DNA of 24,308 nucleotides, taken from the NCBI GenBank assembly GCA_003427395.1, contig BFEA01000937.1, positions 408,403 to 432,710 of the forward strand. Direction: 5' to 3'. Below, piece by piece: positions 1 through 8,968 of the stretch. Numbering within the stretch: position 1 is the first letter of the stretch; every line of letters starts with the position of its first letter. A program made the position numbers and the translations under genes. The notes under the pieces were generated by a model, which saw only the letters and a list, made by a program, of their open reading frames with translations, searched no databases and was not told the origin of the DNA. This DNA is from Chara braunii (taxonomy: Eukaryota > Streptophyta > Charophyceae > Charales > Characeae).

Positions 1-56
1 AAAATCACCCCCAACCACCCAACTTTTTTTTTGTGCGCAACACCCCCCACGACACC

Positions 57-390
57 CCCTAAGAATACGTAAAAATATATATATATATATATATGGGGGT
101 GTAGGGCTTCGAAAACCCTAAAACCCTATATGTTTTTTTTTGGAATCCGACTTTGTTTAGGATTTTAAAAAAATCAAAAACTATAATCAATTTAAACAAA
201 ATAATAATAAAAAATATGAAGAAAAGGTTGAAAAGCAGGAACTTTTTTTTGTCATTTTTTTTCATGAGATATATGGTCCCTGCGTTCACCTGAATGTTTT
301 TTAGAAACGTATTTCTGATTTTTGTAGGGAAATGAGGTGTTTAAAAAAAATACCTATGCAAAATTTTAAAAGGAAAAAAAAAAAAGTTTA
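57..390. repeat. AT-rich dispersed repeat, copy 1
   Basis: AT-rich non-coding stretch starting near CTAAGAATACGTAAAAATAT, with a short (TA)n and several A or T homopolymers. The same block recurs in the same orientation at about 18395-18700, inside the probable LTR of Gypsy element 2. Shared landmarks are a GGGGGTGTAGGGCTT motif, GGAATCCGACTTTGTTTA, and GAGATATATGGTCCC. A minus-strand 76-residue reading frame here is a low-complexity by-product of the AT bias. The block may be a fragment of the same LTR family or an independent repeat that the LTR captured. Confidence 0.7.
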
Positions 391-446
391 ATTGATTGAT
401 TGATTGATTGATTGATTAATTGATTGATTGATTGATTGATTAATTA

Positions 447-477
<31 letters not shown>

Positions 478-507
478 TGGCTTAATTGATTGATTGATTG
501 ATTAATT

Positions 508-515
<8 letters not shown>
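388..515. repeat. (TTGA)n microsatellite
   Basis: Nearly pure run of the tetranucleotide TTGA/GATT with scattered TTAA variants, broken once by GGCTTAA near 478-486. It follows the AT-rich block directly. The related block near 18700-18722 has only about four to five units here, so the array has expanded in this copy. Confidence 0.95.
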
Positions 516-562
<47 letters not shown>

Positions 563-567
563 AGTTC

Positions 568-603
<36 letters not shown>

Positions 604-630
604 GCGTGTGTGTGTATGTGTGTGCGCGGG
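508..630. repeat. (TG)n microsatellite, interrupted
   Basis: Long TG dinucleotide run in two blocks split by GAGAGTTCGTGAG near 559-571, decaying into GCGTGTGCG variants. Apparent Cys/Val or His/Thr reading frames across it on both strands are translations of the repeat and not genes. Confidence 0.95.
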
Positions 631-639
631 AGCTGCGCG

Positions 640-1214
640 CGCTGTCGACCTGTAGGAGGGGTCTGTCGGCACGCCGTCCGAACCCTATGCCTCGCGCCGC
701 GTCTGTCACCCGCGGGAGGGTCGGTCGGGGCTCCTGTAACCTGCACAAAACATGTCAGTACACATCAGTAAATACAAGTACCGTAGCCGATCGTGACCAA
801 TGCAAGAAGAAACTCACGAAACACTGTCTGGCATAAATAATAGAAGTAGTTCCATTTAGTCCAAAACAATGGGATAGGAAGCACTCGTTCCGGTTTGAGT
901 CGTACACCTCGCCCCTGTGTCAAGAAAATTTGTCTGAGTTCCTACAGACCAAGTCAACAAACGTCGTCTAATCCTCCTCGTCGATCCCAAGGAACAGTGC
1001 TTGTCGGAAGTAGCCTCCCTCGCCCACCGGGGCCAAAGCTCCAGATCCACCGTGAGCATGGTCTGGGCGTGCCTCCTCGGAAAGCCTGCTTCACGAAAGT
1101 ACCCGCTCGAAAAGCCCCCTTCGGACGTAACCCTTCGGAAAGCCCTCTTCACAAAAGTACTCCTTCGAGAAGCCCCCTTCGGACGTACCCCTTCGAAAAA
1201 CCCGCTTCACTAAG
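640..1214. other. Non-coding GC-rich stretch, no gene seen
   Basis: No convincing coding region on either strand. From about 1075 to 1210 there is a loose internal repetition of CCTTCGGA/CCTTCGAAAA-type words (GAAAGCCTGCTTCAC, GAAAGCCCTCTTCAC, AAAACCCGCTTCAC), with about 55-60 bases between copies. This grades into the tandem array that follows. It may be part of a long, repeat-rich LTR belonging to Gypsy element 1, but no boundary could be fixed. Confidence 0.5.
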
Positions 1215-1560
1215 TACCTCTTCGGGATAGTGTCCCTCCGGTGAAATGCGGTGAAAGTGTCCACTCGGTAAAGAATGATCGCCCGGTGAAATGTTAGCTC
1301 GGTAAAATATCCGCTCGGTAAAATATCCGCTCGATAAAATGCCCGATCGGTAAAAGTGACCGTTCGGTAAAACGTCCGCTCGGTAAAATCTCCGCTCGGT
1401 AAAATATCCGCTCGATAAAATGCCCGATCAGTAAAAGTGACCGTTCGGTAAAACGTTCGCTCGGTAAAATCTCCGCTCGGTAAAACGTCCGCTCGGTAAA
1501 ATGCCCGCTCGGTAAATTGTCCGATCGGTAAAAGTGACCGCTCGGTAAAAAAAAATACTC
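1215..1560. repeat. 16-bp CTCGGTAAAA tandem array with 81-bp higher-order period
   Basis: Roughly twenty units of a 16-bp motif of the form CCGCTCGGTAAAATAT. Five consecutive variant units recur as a block: the GATAAAATGCC variant at about 1333 reappears at about 1414, 81 bases later, followed by the same order of variants. That is a small higher-order repeat. Degraded relatives (CTCCGGTAAAATACC, CTTCGGTGGAG) continue to about 1740. Confidence 0.9.
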
Positions 1561-2160
1561 GCCCGGGAGAATACCTGGTCGGAAAAATATCAGCCAGGCG
1601 AAGGTACGTCCAGTGCAGGTGCCTCCTTCGACAGAAAACCCCTCCGGTAAAATACCCCCTCCGGTAAACGCCTCTTCGGTGGAGTGCCCTGGTAGAATGT
1701 CCCCTCGTGAAGCATCCTGAGTAAGACGCTCCTTCGGTGGAGAGTCTCCTTTGTCGGACCTAGCTCGGATTGTGCTCCTGGTGACTTAACATGATCCCCA
1801 ATAACCCTATTCCCTCGTTCGACAGTCAGACCATCCCCGAATAACCCTCGCCCTTAGTAGTCTGTCCTTGCTCGAAAGGGCCGGTCGGCTTTGTGATCTC
1901 GTCGCATCCGAAATGCCCGTCCCGCCTCATGAACCGACCGTGATCTGACACTCACGGCCGCTACGCGCGGCGTACTACGCTCCACCTGGTGAGCCGAAAC
2001 CCGATCAAAGGTGTCGTCTTGCAGGATGTCCAAGTGCGGCGGATGCGCGCGCCATTGCCCCTCGTCCGATCCGCGGCGAGGGGGTGCAAGCGCGTGTGCG
2101 CGGCTCCCCCGTTCAATCACCAAGGCACGGGAGTGTGCGCAATCGTGCGTGTGTGCGCGC
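1561..2160. other. Non-coding stretch between tandem arrays
   Basis: No supported gene. The first 180 bases hold eroded CTCGGTAAA-type words, and the last 100 bases grade into the CpG-rich minisatellite. The direct duplication AATAACCCT near 1799 and 1839 (with CCCCA/CCCCG before it) is the only other repetition noticed. Confidence 0.5.
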
Positions 2161-2870
2161 TGGCTCGTAGGTGCGCTGGAGGGCAAAGCGCAATCGCGCA
2201 TCCGTGTGCGCACTAGCCCGTAGGTGCGAGGGATCCGGCGTGCAATTGCGCGCGCACGCGCGCTGGTCCGTAGATGCGCGGGTGTGGTGCGCAATCGCGC
2301 GCGAGTGTGCGCTAGTCCGTAGGTGCGCGAGTGTGGTGCGCAATTGCGAGCGTGTGCACGCTAGTCCGTAGGTGCGCGGGATCCGGCGCGCAATCGTGCG
2401 CGTGCACGCGCTGGTCCGTAGGTGCGCAGGATCCGGCGCGCAATCGCACGCGTGCGCGCGCTGGTCCGTAGGTGCGCCCGGTGTGGCGCGCAATCGCGCT
2501 CGTGCACGCGCTGGTCCGTAGGTGCGCGGGGTGTCGCGCGTGCGCGCTGGTCCGTAGGTGCGCGGGATCCGGCACGCAATCGCGTGCGTGCGCGCGCTGG
2601 TCTGTAGGTGTGTGGGGTGTGGCGCGCAATCGCGCTCGTGCGCGCGCTGGTCCGTAGGTGCGCGGGGTGTGGCGCGCTGGTCTGTAGGTGCGCGGGATCC
2701 GGCGCGCAATCGCGCGCGTGCCCGCGCTGGTCCGTAGGTGCGAGGGTGTGATGCGCAATCGCGCGCGTGTCCGCGCTAGTCCGTAGGTGCGCGGGATCAC
2801 CTCCTCGCGTGTGCGAGCACAAGTGTGGTCACCCGCTCGAGCGCGTGATAGGCCTCCCGCATGCGTGCTC
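2160..2870. repeat. ~50-bp CpG-rich minisatellite, about 14 units
   Basis: Units of about 50 bp with the core CTGGTCCGTAGGTGCGCG followed by GGATCCGGCGCGCAATCGCG or GGTGTGGCGCGCAATCGCG. Cores occur near 2160, 2212, 2262, 2311, 2361, 2411, 2461, 2511, 2549, 2600, 2650, 2678, 2729 and 2780. Most spacings are about 50; two are short (about 28-38), so some units are internally deleted. Because 50 is not a multiple of three and the unit is poor in TA, several long overlapping open frames exist on the minus strand (up to ~198 residues). They rotate through frames and are not considered genes. Confidence 0.92.
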
Positions 2871-3410
2871 AAGCGCGCTGACGCACGCTAGTGGGCCGGG
2901 ATAGTCGCGCGCGCCGTGTCTCGTGCACGTTCCGCTCCTTCCTGTCCGTGCGCATCCTCTCGTTCGTGGTCCCTCGTCCGAGAAGTCCCGTGCGCCAGTT
3001 GTACGCCTCCAGCCCTTGCATGTCCCGAATGTCCAGTCCCTGGGCCCGGTTGGGCTTAAGTACTCTGCCGGGCCCTTTCCCCACTAGTCTGTGTGTGTGT
3101 GTGAGCCCCAGCCTTCGGTGCATCGAGGCTGCGAAACACTTGAAGCGCCTCGGTACCGTGCATGCGCTCGGGCCTGATTAGGCCCCCGAAAAGTCACTGT
3201 CGGAGAGGGTCTTCCCGTAAGGAATTGGGCCCTCTGCGGCGGCCTGGTACCGCAGCTGTCCCCGAGCCTGCCTCAGGTCCGCCCGGGCCTATGCGGTCTC
3301 CATACAGCAGTGGTACCGCCCTTAAGGAAATTCAAGCGGGGCCTGAAGGTGGAAATTGGTCCCATCCCCCGCGTCCCAGCGTGACCGCCCGTTCGGAAGA
3401 GAACTCGACT
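2871..3410. other. GC-rich non-coding stretch left of the LTR end
   Basis: No convincing gene. A short GTGTGTGTGTGTG tract lies near 3092-3104. TGTCGG at about 3198 would pair with the CCGACA at 3679-3684 as possible short inverted LTR termini (a ~487-bp LTR). Other TGTCGG words at about 664 and 1752 are equally possible left ends, so this is unresolved. Confidence 0.4.
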
Positions 3411-3684
3411 GGTCTAATGGGCCCCTTGCCCGTGATGTCGGCCCATGCCATGGTCGGTGAGTCCCGACCGGATAAAGTAGGCCCCTTGTTCGCAGCGTCG
3501 GCCCGCTTCATGGTCGGTGTGTCCCGCTTCATGGTCGATAAATGTTGGTAACCCCGTCGGTCCCAGTGTCGGCCCGTCTCATGGTCGATGAAGCCCGGCC
3601 AGGTAGAATATTGTCGAGTGGAGTTGTCGTCGCGTGCCCTCTGAAGGGAAGTAAAGGGCGGCGTAGCATTGTAGCCGCCCGACA
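3198..3684 (-). other. Probable 3' LTR of Gypsy element 1 (left boundary uncertain)
   Basis: On the minus strand, about 100 bases after the Gypsy 1 stop codon at 3795, there is a polypurine run followed by TGTCGGGCGGC. This is the expected order for pol, polypurine tract and LTR starting TG. The LTR would therefore have its right edge at 3684. The left edge given here rests only on a matching TGTCGG word at 3198; a much longer LTR that includes the tandem arrays cannot be excluded. The second LTR is not in the window, so the two cannot be compared. Confidence 0.35.
3411..3600. repeat. Degenerate ~60-bp tandem repeat
   Basis: Partial repeats containing GTCGGCCC, then a variable five bases, then ATGGTCGGTG or ATGGTCGATG, and a GGCCCCTTG upstream. 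Copies lie near 3437, 3498, 3528 (core only) and 3567. It lies inside the region interpreted as the LTR of Gypsy element 1. Confidence 0.7.
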
Positions 3685-3697
3685 GCAGCCCCTTCCC
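3685..3697 (-). other. Candidate polypurine tract, Gypsy element 1
   Basis: Read on the minus strand, a run of G and A residues (GGGGGGAAGGGGCTGC) lies directly upstream of the TGTCGGG that would open the 3' LTR. A polypurine tract primes plus-strand DNA synthesis in LTR retroelements. Position, composition and orientation agree with the integrase fragment just upstream. Confidence 0.45.
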
Positions 3698-3794
3698 CCC
3701 ATTCTCGACGTTCTCGGCGAGCGAGTATTGGGATTTGAAGGGAGAAAATTTTGCAAAAGATGGTGACTCCTAATCTCTACCCATCAACCCAAGA

Positions 3795-4740
3795 TTATCC
3801 TCTCTGTTGTGCTCGGATGACTTTCTTTTGTTTTTCTTTCCTTTTTGACTTTCTCTTAGTGAGTTTTGGTTTGACGCCTAAGCGCTTGTGTGGTGGAGTA
3901 CATCTAACATGAGGTCGGTGTTTTTTTGTTTTTTCTATTGTTAGGGCATTTCTGATGAGTTGTTTAGCCTTTTTCTTCTTCTCCTTTTTTGTTGCCGTCA
4001 ACTTCTTGATCTCGGACTTCGTGTTCTTGGTGTGTTTGCGTTGGATATGTCGGACCCTTAGAAGTTTGTGTTGTGTATTTTTTGAAGATTGTCTAGAGGA
4101 ATCTGGTACTTGAGAAGTGGTTTGTGCGGCAGGCTCTAGTGCATGCCGATTGGAGGTCTCCCCTACTTCGGAGGTAGTTGGTGCTATAGGTTCTTCTAAG
4201 GACTCATCCTTCTTTTTACCTTTTTCTGGGTGCCTATGGACGTCATTTTTCAGAGTGTTTTTTCTAGTGCGTGGGATATTCTCTGTTCGATCTTTAAATA
4301 CTTTAAGACGGGCTCCAGACACCGGTTCCTTCCATCTTGTGCCGTCTAATTTCTCTATTAAGTAGGCTCCGCCTTCTAGTCTTTTGACCACTCTATAGGG
4401 CCCCATGAATCTGTTTGCTAGTTTTCCTGTCCATGTTCTCTCTAATGATGAGTCATAGAGCAGGACGAGGCTCCCTGTAGGTATCCCTTCTTGCCTGACG
4501 CGAAGGTTCCTATCCCATCTTTCTTTCTCTTTTTCTCTCTGGATCTTTAATTTGTCTATGGTTTCTAGGATGTTATCCTGAAGAGTTTCGACTATTTGTT
4601 TGATTTTTGTTGCCAGCAACTGTTCTCTAGTGGAGATCTCTTCCCAGTCAATCGTTTGCCAAGAGTCGATATGAAATTGTATAGGTAAGGGACAATGACG
4701 TCCAAACCATAACATATAGGGCGGATATCCTGTAATTTCC
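3795..4740 (-). pseudogene. Ty3/Gypsy integrase C-terminal fragment with Lys-rich tail (element 1)
   Basis: The first in-frame ATG is at 4715 (306 codons, stop TAA at 3795), but Gypsy similarity starts upstream at about 4740, where the frame reads ITGYPPYMLWFGRH. That is the usual GYSPxxLLYGR-type end of a Gypsy integrase core. Residues ~87-135 after the ATG match the integrase C-terminal beta-barrel region (WTGKLANRFMGPYRVVK, GGAYLIEKLDGT, ARLKVF). Residues ~145-306 form a Ser/Thr/Lys-rich tail ending in dense Lys/Arg clusters. No chromodomain is recognised. The catalytic DDE part, RT, protease and gag are missing, because the upstream side is replaced by a LINE in the same orientation. The frame itself is uninterrupted, unlike Gypsy element 2. 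It cannot act alone. Confidence 0.85.
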
Positions 4741-5836
4741 TAATGTTGTTCTGCAGGACTTCTAATTGTAGAACGAACAGGAGCGGGGCTAGTGGGCAAC
4801 CCTGCCTCTGTGAGCGGGTCAAGCGAAAACTATCGGAGAGTCTACCGTTCACCATTACAACCGATTCCGCTTGGCTGTAGCTGGCTTTGACGCACCTGCA
4901 AAAGGCCTCTCCAAAGTCCATCTTTCTTAAGGTTGTGAAGACAAAACTCCATCCTACTTTGTCGTAGGCCTTTTCTATGTCGAGAAGGAGGACTGCCACA
5001 TCTCTTTTTTCCCTCCCTATGATTTCCAAGGCTTGCACGGTAGTTAGGATGTTATCAAAGATAGATCTTCCTTTAACAAAAGCCCCTTGTTCCCACCCAA
5101 TCAGATCCGGAAGGAGTTTGGCAAGTCTTAGGGCTAAAGTTTTGGCAAACAACTTGTATGTCACATTCAATACTGAAATTGGGCGCCAGTTTCGCACCTC
5201 TCTCTTATCTCCCTTTTTATATAAAAGGGAGATCAGACCTTGTGTGAAATTGCTGGGAAGGGTGTCACTTGTAATGGCAGTATTATATATTTTGCAGAGA
5301 AAAGGTGCAAAGGCAGACCAGGAAGCTAAGAATAGTTCGATTGGCAACCCGTCTCGGCCCGGGCATTTCCCTTTGGCCATCTGCTTTGCAACCTGCCAGA
5401 TTTCCTGTTCCGTCATCGGTTGGTTCATCTCTTCTTTTGCCGTGAGCGAGATGGTAACGTGAGGTGCGTCCCAAAAATCTGAAAATTCTGCCAAGTCTGC
5501 ATCGGGGGGGTCAAACGGGCGTCTGGTGGTGACAATGTCTCTGTAGTATTCTAGGGCATAGGCACACATAGTGTCTGTGTCTACAGCTAACGGGGCGTTA
5601 ATCGCGAAGGGATGGGTCAATTCTCTCATCAATGGTTTGGCCTGTCGTAGAATCAAGGAGCGGAACGAGAGCTTGGTCATGCGGTCGTAACCGACTATGC
5701 CCCTCACACATAGCCAGTCTAACCACTCACCATGTTTTTGGACGTGTAACGATTCCAATTCGGATAGGGTCAGGGTTCTCTTATTTGACCAGAAATAATC
5801 GGCAAAGGGATCCCTACCCATCTGGGCTTCGACCAT
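4738..5836 (-). pseudogene. LINE ORF2, reverse-transcriptase part, truncated
   Basis: Reading frame of 414 codons (ATG 5836, stop 4592), of which about the first 367 are LINE-like. It continues the frame of the upstream endonuclease across a TAA at 5848-5846. RT landmarks in order: KCPGRDGLP (~158-165), RNWRPIS (~216-222), GAFVKGRSIFDN (~251-262), motif A LLLDIEKAYDKVGW with Asp 286 and Asp 292, and motif B RQGCPLAPLLF (~344-354). Motif C (the xxDD catalytic pair), thumb and C-terminal region are absent: from about 4740 the DNA becomes Gypsy integrase sequence. The last ~47 codons are out-of-frame read-through of that sequence. The enzyme would copy LINE RNA at a nicked target, but this copy lacks essential catalytic residues. 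Confidence 0.92.
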
Positions 5837-5845
5837 TTTAACTTC

Positions 5846-6823
5846 TTAAGTCAAGGATCTCTCTTTCCAAGTTCGCGCTGCAGATTTCATTCTGGAAAAG
5901 TGGATAAGTGCAACTTTTATTATGCCAATCCCTGTGTCTGCCCTAACGTTCTGATCTGTGAACAGGTCTTGGGCCTCCATCCAATTTTCCATCTGATTGG
6001 TTACCCACCTAACAATACCCTTGTTTTTTAGTAGGTTGGTATTCAGTCGGAATGGGGGACGATGCTTATCTAAGACATCTCGAGTTAGTATGTCCATGAC
6101 TACCGAGTAGTGGTCCGAGAGATTTGAAATGTAGTAATCATATGCCATGCAACGGTCCCACGGAGAGTCTCGTGCCAGAAAAAAATCAAGGCGTCTTCTC
6201 GGCGCTCTGGTCCTCCTACTGGCTTTTGGGCCATACCAGGTGAAACCGTGGCTATCCGGGTTAAGAGTCTGGTATACATCAAACAGGGATTGAGAGTCTG
6301 AGAATTCTTGGAGAATTACCATGTCCGAGCGGATAGGGAAGATTTTCAGAGAATCTAAACCCGGGTTGAAAATCGTGTTCCAATCCCCAGTTATAATTAG
6401 GTTCTCTGTGTCGGGGATAACTGCAGGGAGTGAGGCAAATAAATTTACTCTCTCCGCGTAGTCCACTGGAGCGTAGATCGTCATTACAGCCCATTCCTCA
6501 TGATCCATTTCAAATTTGATCCATCCCCATCTCCCATCATGATCTTGGTATTGGTCCAGGATGTCAATTTCCAAGTTGATGTCTATTGGTATGGCGACCC
6601 TCCCCTTGGAACCATCCGCAGGAGTCCACAGTTGAGGGTCCACCCACCAGTGGTGCAGGTCCTCCAGTTTCGACATACTCAGCTTAGTTTCTTGCAAGCA
6701 CAAGATGTGGATTTCTTGAGAGTGAACCCATGACTGAAGTCTGGCTTTTTTGAATCTGTTATTTGAGTCACCTAGTCCGCGTACGTTCCAAGTGGCTATC
6801 CTAACCCTTCTTGGTAGGACCAT
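5846..6823 (-). pseudogene. LINE ORF2, AP-like endonuclease part
   Basis: The start is taken as the ATG at 6823, because the two codons before it begin with TTG. The domain is an exonuclease-endonuclease-phosphatase (APE-type) nuclease, which nicks target DNA to prime reverse transcription in L1-clade LINEs. Visible active-site motifs (numbering from the TTG at 6829): TWNVRGL (Asn 15), LQETK (Glu 47), IYAP (Tyr 119), TGDWNT (Asp 149, Asn 151), RRRLDFFLA (Asp 215), and NLSDHYSV (Asp 239, His 240). All are intact. A linker of ~85 residues follows, then TAA at 5848-5846, which stops the frame ten bases before the RT part begins in the same frame. A single substitution therefore separates endonuclease from RT. 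The start lies 54-60 bases after the apparent end of ORF1. Confidence 0.93.
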
Positions 6824-6882
6824 TGACAAGGCCCTTACCGCTCAGACTTTGGATGCGGGTAGATAGCTTTTTGCCCCTTGGT

Positions 6883-8058
6883 TTACCCCCCCCCGAGGAC
6901 TGCCGTTTCGTGGGAGGTTGCTTTGGGGGCCGTTTGTCTTGATATGCGGTTGCCTGCAAAAGCGGGAGTGGTAAGAAAATCCGCCGCCTCAAGCTGCGCC
7001 AACCAGTTTGCTATGCTGAGGGCGGACACGTCCTCAGAGATAGCTATATCTCTGAGGGTGTCGATGCCCACATCTAGTAGATGGGCTAGTGGTAGCCAGT
7101 GAATATTCTGGTTTCGCAGATTAGCCAACTCAGTGGTGTCAGCTTGAAGAGCCAAAAAGGAAATGTGCAGAGCTGAAATTTTGCCCCCAACATCTGTTTC
7201 CAAGAATCTACCTTTCCTGGGTTTGGGCAGCACTGTCAATGTACCATGACTGTTCAATACCTGCTCTGTCGACCATTTGAACAACTGGCTATCCACCGGG
7301 GGGCCTGCTGATGAGAAGGCCGGCATGGACAGGGATTCGTCCGCTTGGATCTTCGTTAAAAACATGATTCCGTGAGGGGACTCTGTGCAGATGACTGGGA
7401 CAGCCAACTCTTTCACTGCGCCTCTTGTTTTATCTGTTTTGGTCAGGGTGCGCATTGGCTGCGCAAGGGAGAGGGATTGTCTGATTTTTTCCTCTTTTCT
7501 CCCTTCTGATCGCTCTTTGGAGCCGGTCTTGCTTGGGCCTTCTCCTAATTGAACTTTTTTCTCCTTGGGCCTGCGAGCCAGTTTTTTTGTTTTCTTAGCA
7601 GGAGAGGGCGAGGGTAAGTGAACTGGAGATGGACTGAAGTCTGCATTCTCTGAGAGCTGCCTCTCGCGGTCTGAGTCATTCATCCCATCCTCACAGTCTT
7701 CGAAAAGCTCGCCCGGCGACCTCAGGTTCTCCCCTATTACAGTTGGGGAAAAGTTGCACTTAGTGGGACACAGGGCTTCAGCCCTGCCCAGGTCGTTCTC
7801 GTCAAGTCCGTAGGATTGGTTGGAGTACGTTTTGAAACTCAGGTGGGAGAGATCTTGTGAACCTCCGAATAGGGGGAGCAAACCCCCCTCCCCTTCCTCG
7901 TCATCTTCTCCTTCCGAAGAGGAGGAGGGGAGGGGAGAGAGAGGGATATCCTTTGCCTTGTGGGCACTATCTTTGTTGTACAGAATTAAGGTTTTTTCTA
8001 AGTCTGTGTCAGTTCCCGGATGGTCGAATCGTTCCTCTCTATCTTCTCTCTTTCTCTT
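6883..8058 (-). pseudogene. LINE ORF1, C-terminal part (after a frameshift)
   Basis: An open frame from about 8058 to a TAA at 6885-6883. It is shifted by one base relative to the upstream ORF1 segment, and the switch lies in the AG-rich stretch at about 8040-8058. It encodes an acidic/serine tract (SSSSEGEDDEEGEGG), then a low-complexity Lys/Ser/Pro region, then a more ordered stretch of about 150 residues near the C terminus (SLSMPAFSSAGPP through IHWLPLAHLLDVGIDTL). I do not recognise a named domain in that stretch. It ends in GGG* at a G run. A different frame across that run (6992-6801) is Lys/Arg-rich and would overlap the ORF2 start, so the true C terminus is uncertain. Confidence 0.7.
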
Positions 8059-8968
8059 CTACGGTTACATCCTCTTCCATTCTGTCTGTTCCCGTTTCTT
8101 TATCCCTAATCAGCAGAAAAGCGGAGGGTACTTTTTCGCTCGATGCACCTGTTGGGGGGTTTTCCTTCCCACCTGGGCGAGCCTTGAGCAAAACCTTGCG
8201 GGAGGGGGTTAAAACTTTCTCCCCATCCGTCTTGGCCTCTTTACTCTGATCCCCCTTTTCTCCATTTCCCATCTTATCCACCTCCTTTCTCAAATCTCCA
8301 TCCACCCCGGGACTCCCTCCACCCTTATCCGCCCACGGACCCTTATCCTTCTCTATCCCGTCCAGGACTGCGTTTTCCTTTTCCTTTTCACCTGTCCCTT
8401 TGCCCTGGTCCTCAAACCCCGCATTTCCCTTTCCTCCTTCGTCAGTCCCGTTCCCCTTCCTACCTCCGTTAGTATCATCCTTATCCTCCGCCCCCTTTTT
8501 CTTCTTACCTGTCTTCTCCTTTCGGGTCTCGTTTTTCTCCTTCTCCGGACCTCTCTCCTTCTCTTTGTCCGGAGCGGGGTTTCCGTCTCCTCCCGCCTTT
8601 CCCTCGGTCCCTGATCTGTTCATCAACCCGCCCTCTTTCTCCGAAGCTTTTTCCTTGTTGCTGCCCGTTTTTTCTCCTGGACCTCCTGGACCTCCCGAAC
8701 CTCCCAGACCTCCCCCTCCTCCGCCCTCTGTCCCTGAACCAGATCCGTTGTCCCTGCCTTGTTTTCTGTCCTTTGGATCCGGTTTGTTGGCATTAGACTT
8801 CGCAGCACTGAGGTACGACTTTTTGTTTCTTGCCGAACACTCCGGATCGCCTTCCGAATGGAAGTATTTCCTGCAAGCTGGGCACCATGGTGAGTCAGCG
8901 CAAACCACCTCAATTTCCACGTAGCCCAGATATCCCATGTCTACTATCAAGTAACGCTTGTAGCGTAG
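8039..8968 (-). pseudogene. LINE ORF1, zinc knuckle and disordered middle part
   Basis: It continues ORF1 in the same frame after the TGA at 8971-8969. Near its start it carries a CCHC-type zinc knuckle, CPACRKYFHSEGDPEC (Cys-x2-Cys-x4-His-x6-Cys, about 8884-8837), as expected for RNA binding in plant LINE ORF1 proteins. The remaining ~260 residues are Gly-rich, then Lys/Glu/Asp-rich and probably disordered. The frame stops at 8041-8039, where coding appears to continue in another frame. The long complementary Pro/Ser/Phe-rich frame on the plus strand is a mirror of this biased composition. Confidence 0.8.

Noticed and set aside
444-836. Overlapping Cys/Val and His/Thr-rich reading frames
   Set aside because: They are translations of the TG/CA microsatellite in several frames on both strands.
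1854-2872. Long minus-strand Arg/Thr/Asp-rich repetitive frames (146-198 residues)
   Set aside because: The 50-bp unit rotates frames every copy; openness follows from high GC and few TA dinucleotides, with no family resemblance.
4977-5462. 161-codon plus-strand frame
   Set aside because: Antisense shadow of the LINE reverse transcriptase.
8400-8924. 174-codon Pro/Ser/Phe-rich plus-strand frame
   Set aside because: It is the complement of the Lys/Glu/Gly-rich part of LINE ORF1 on the minus strand.
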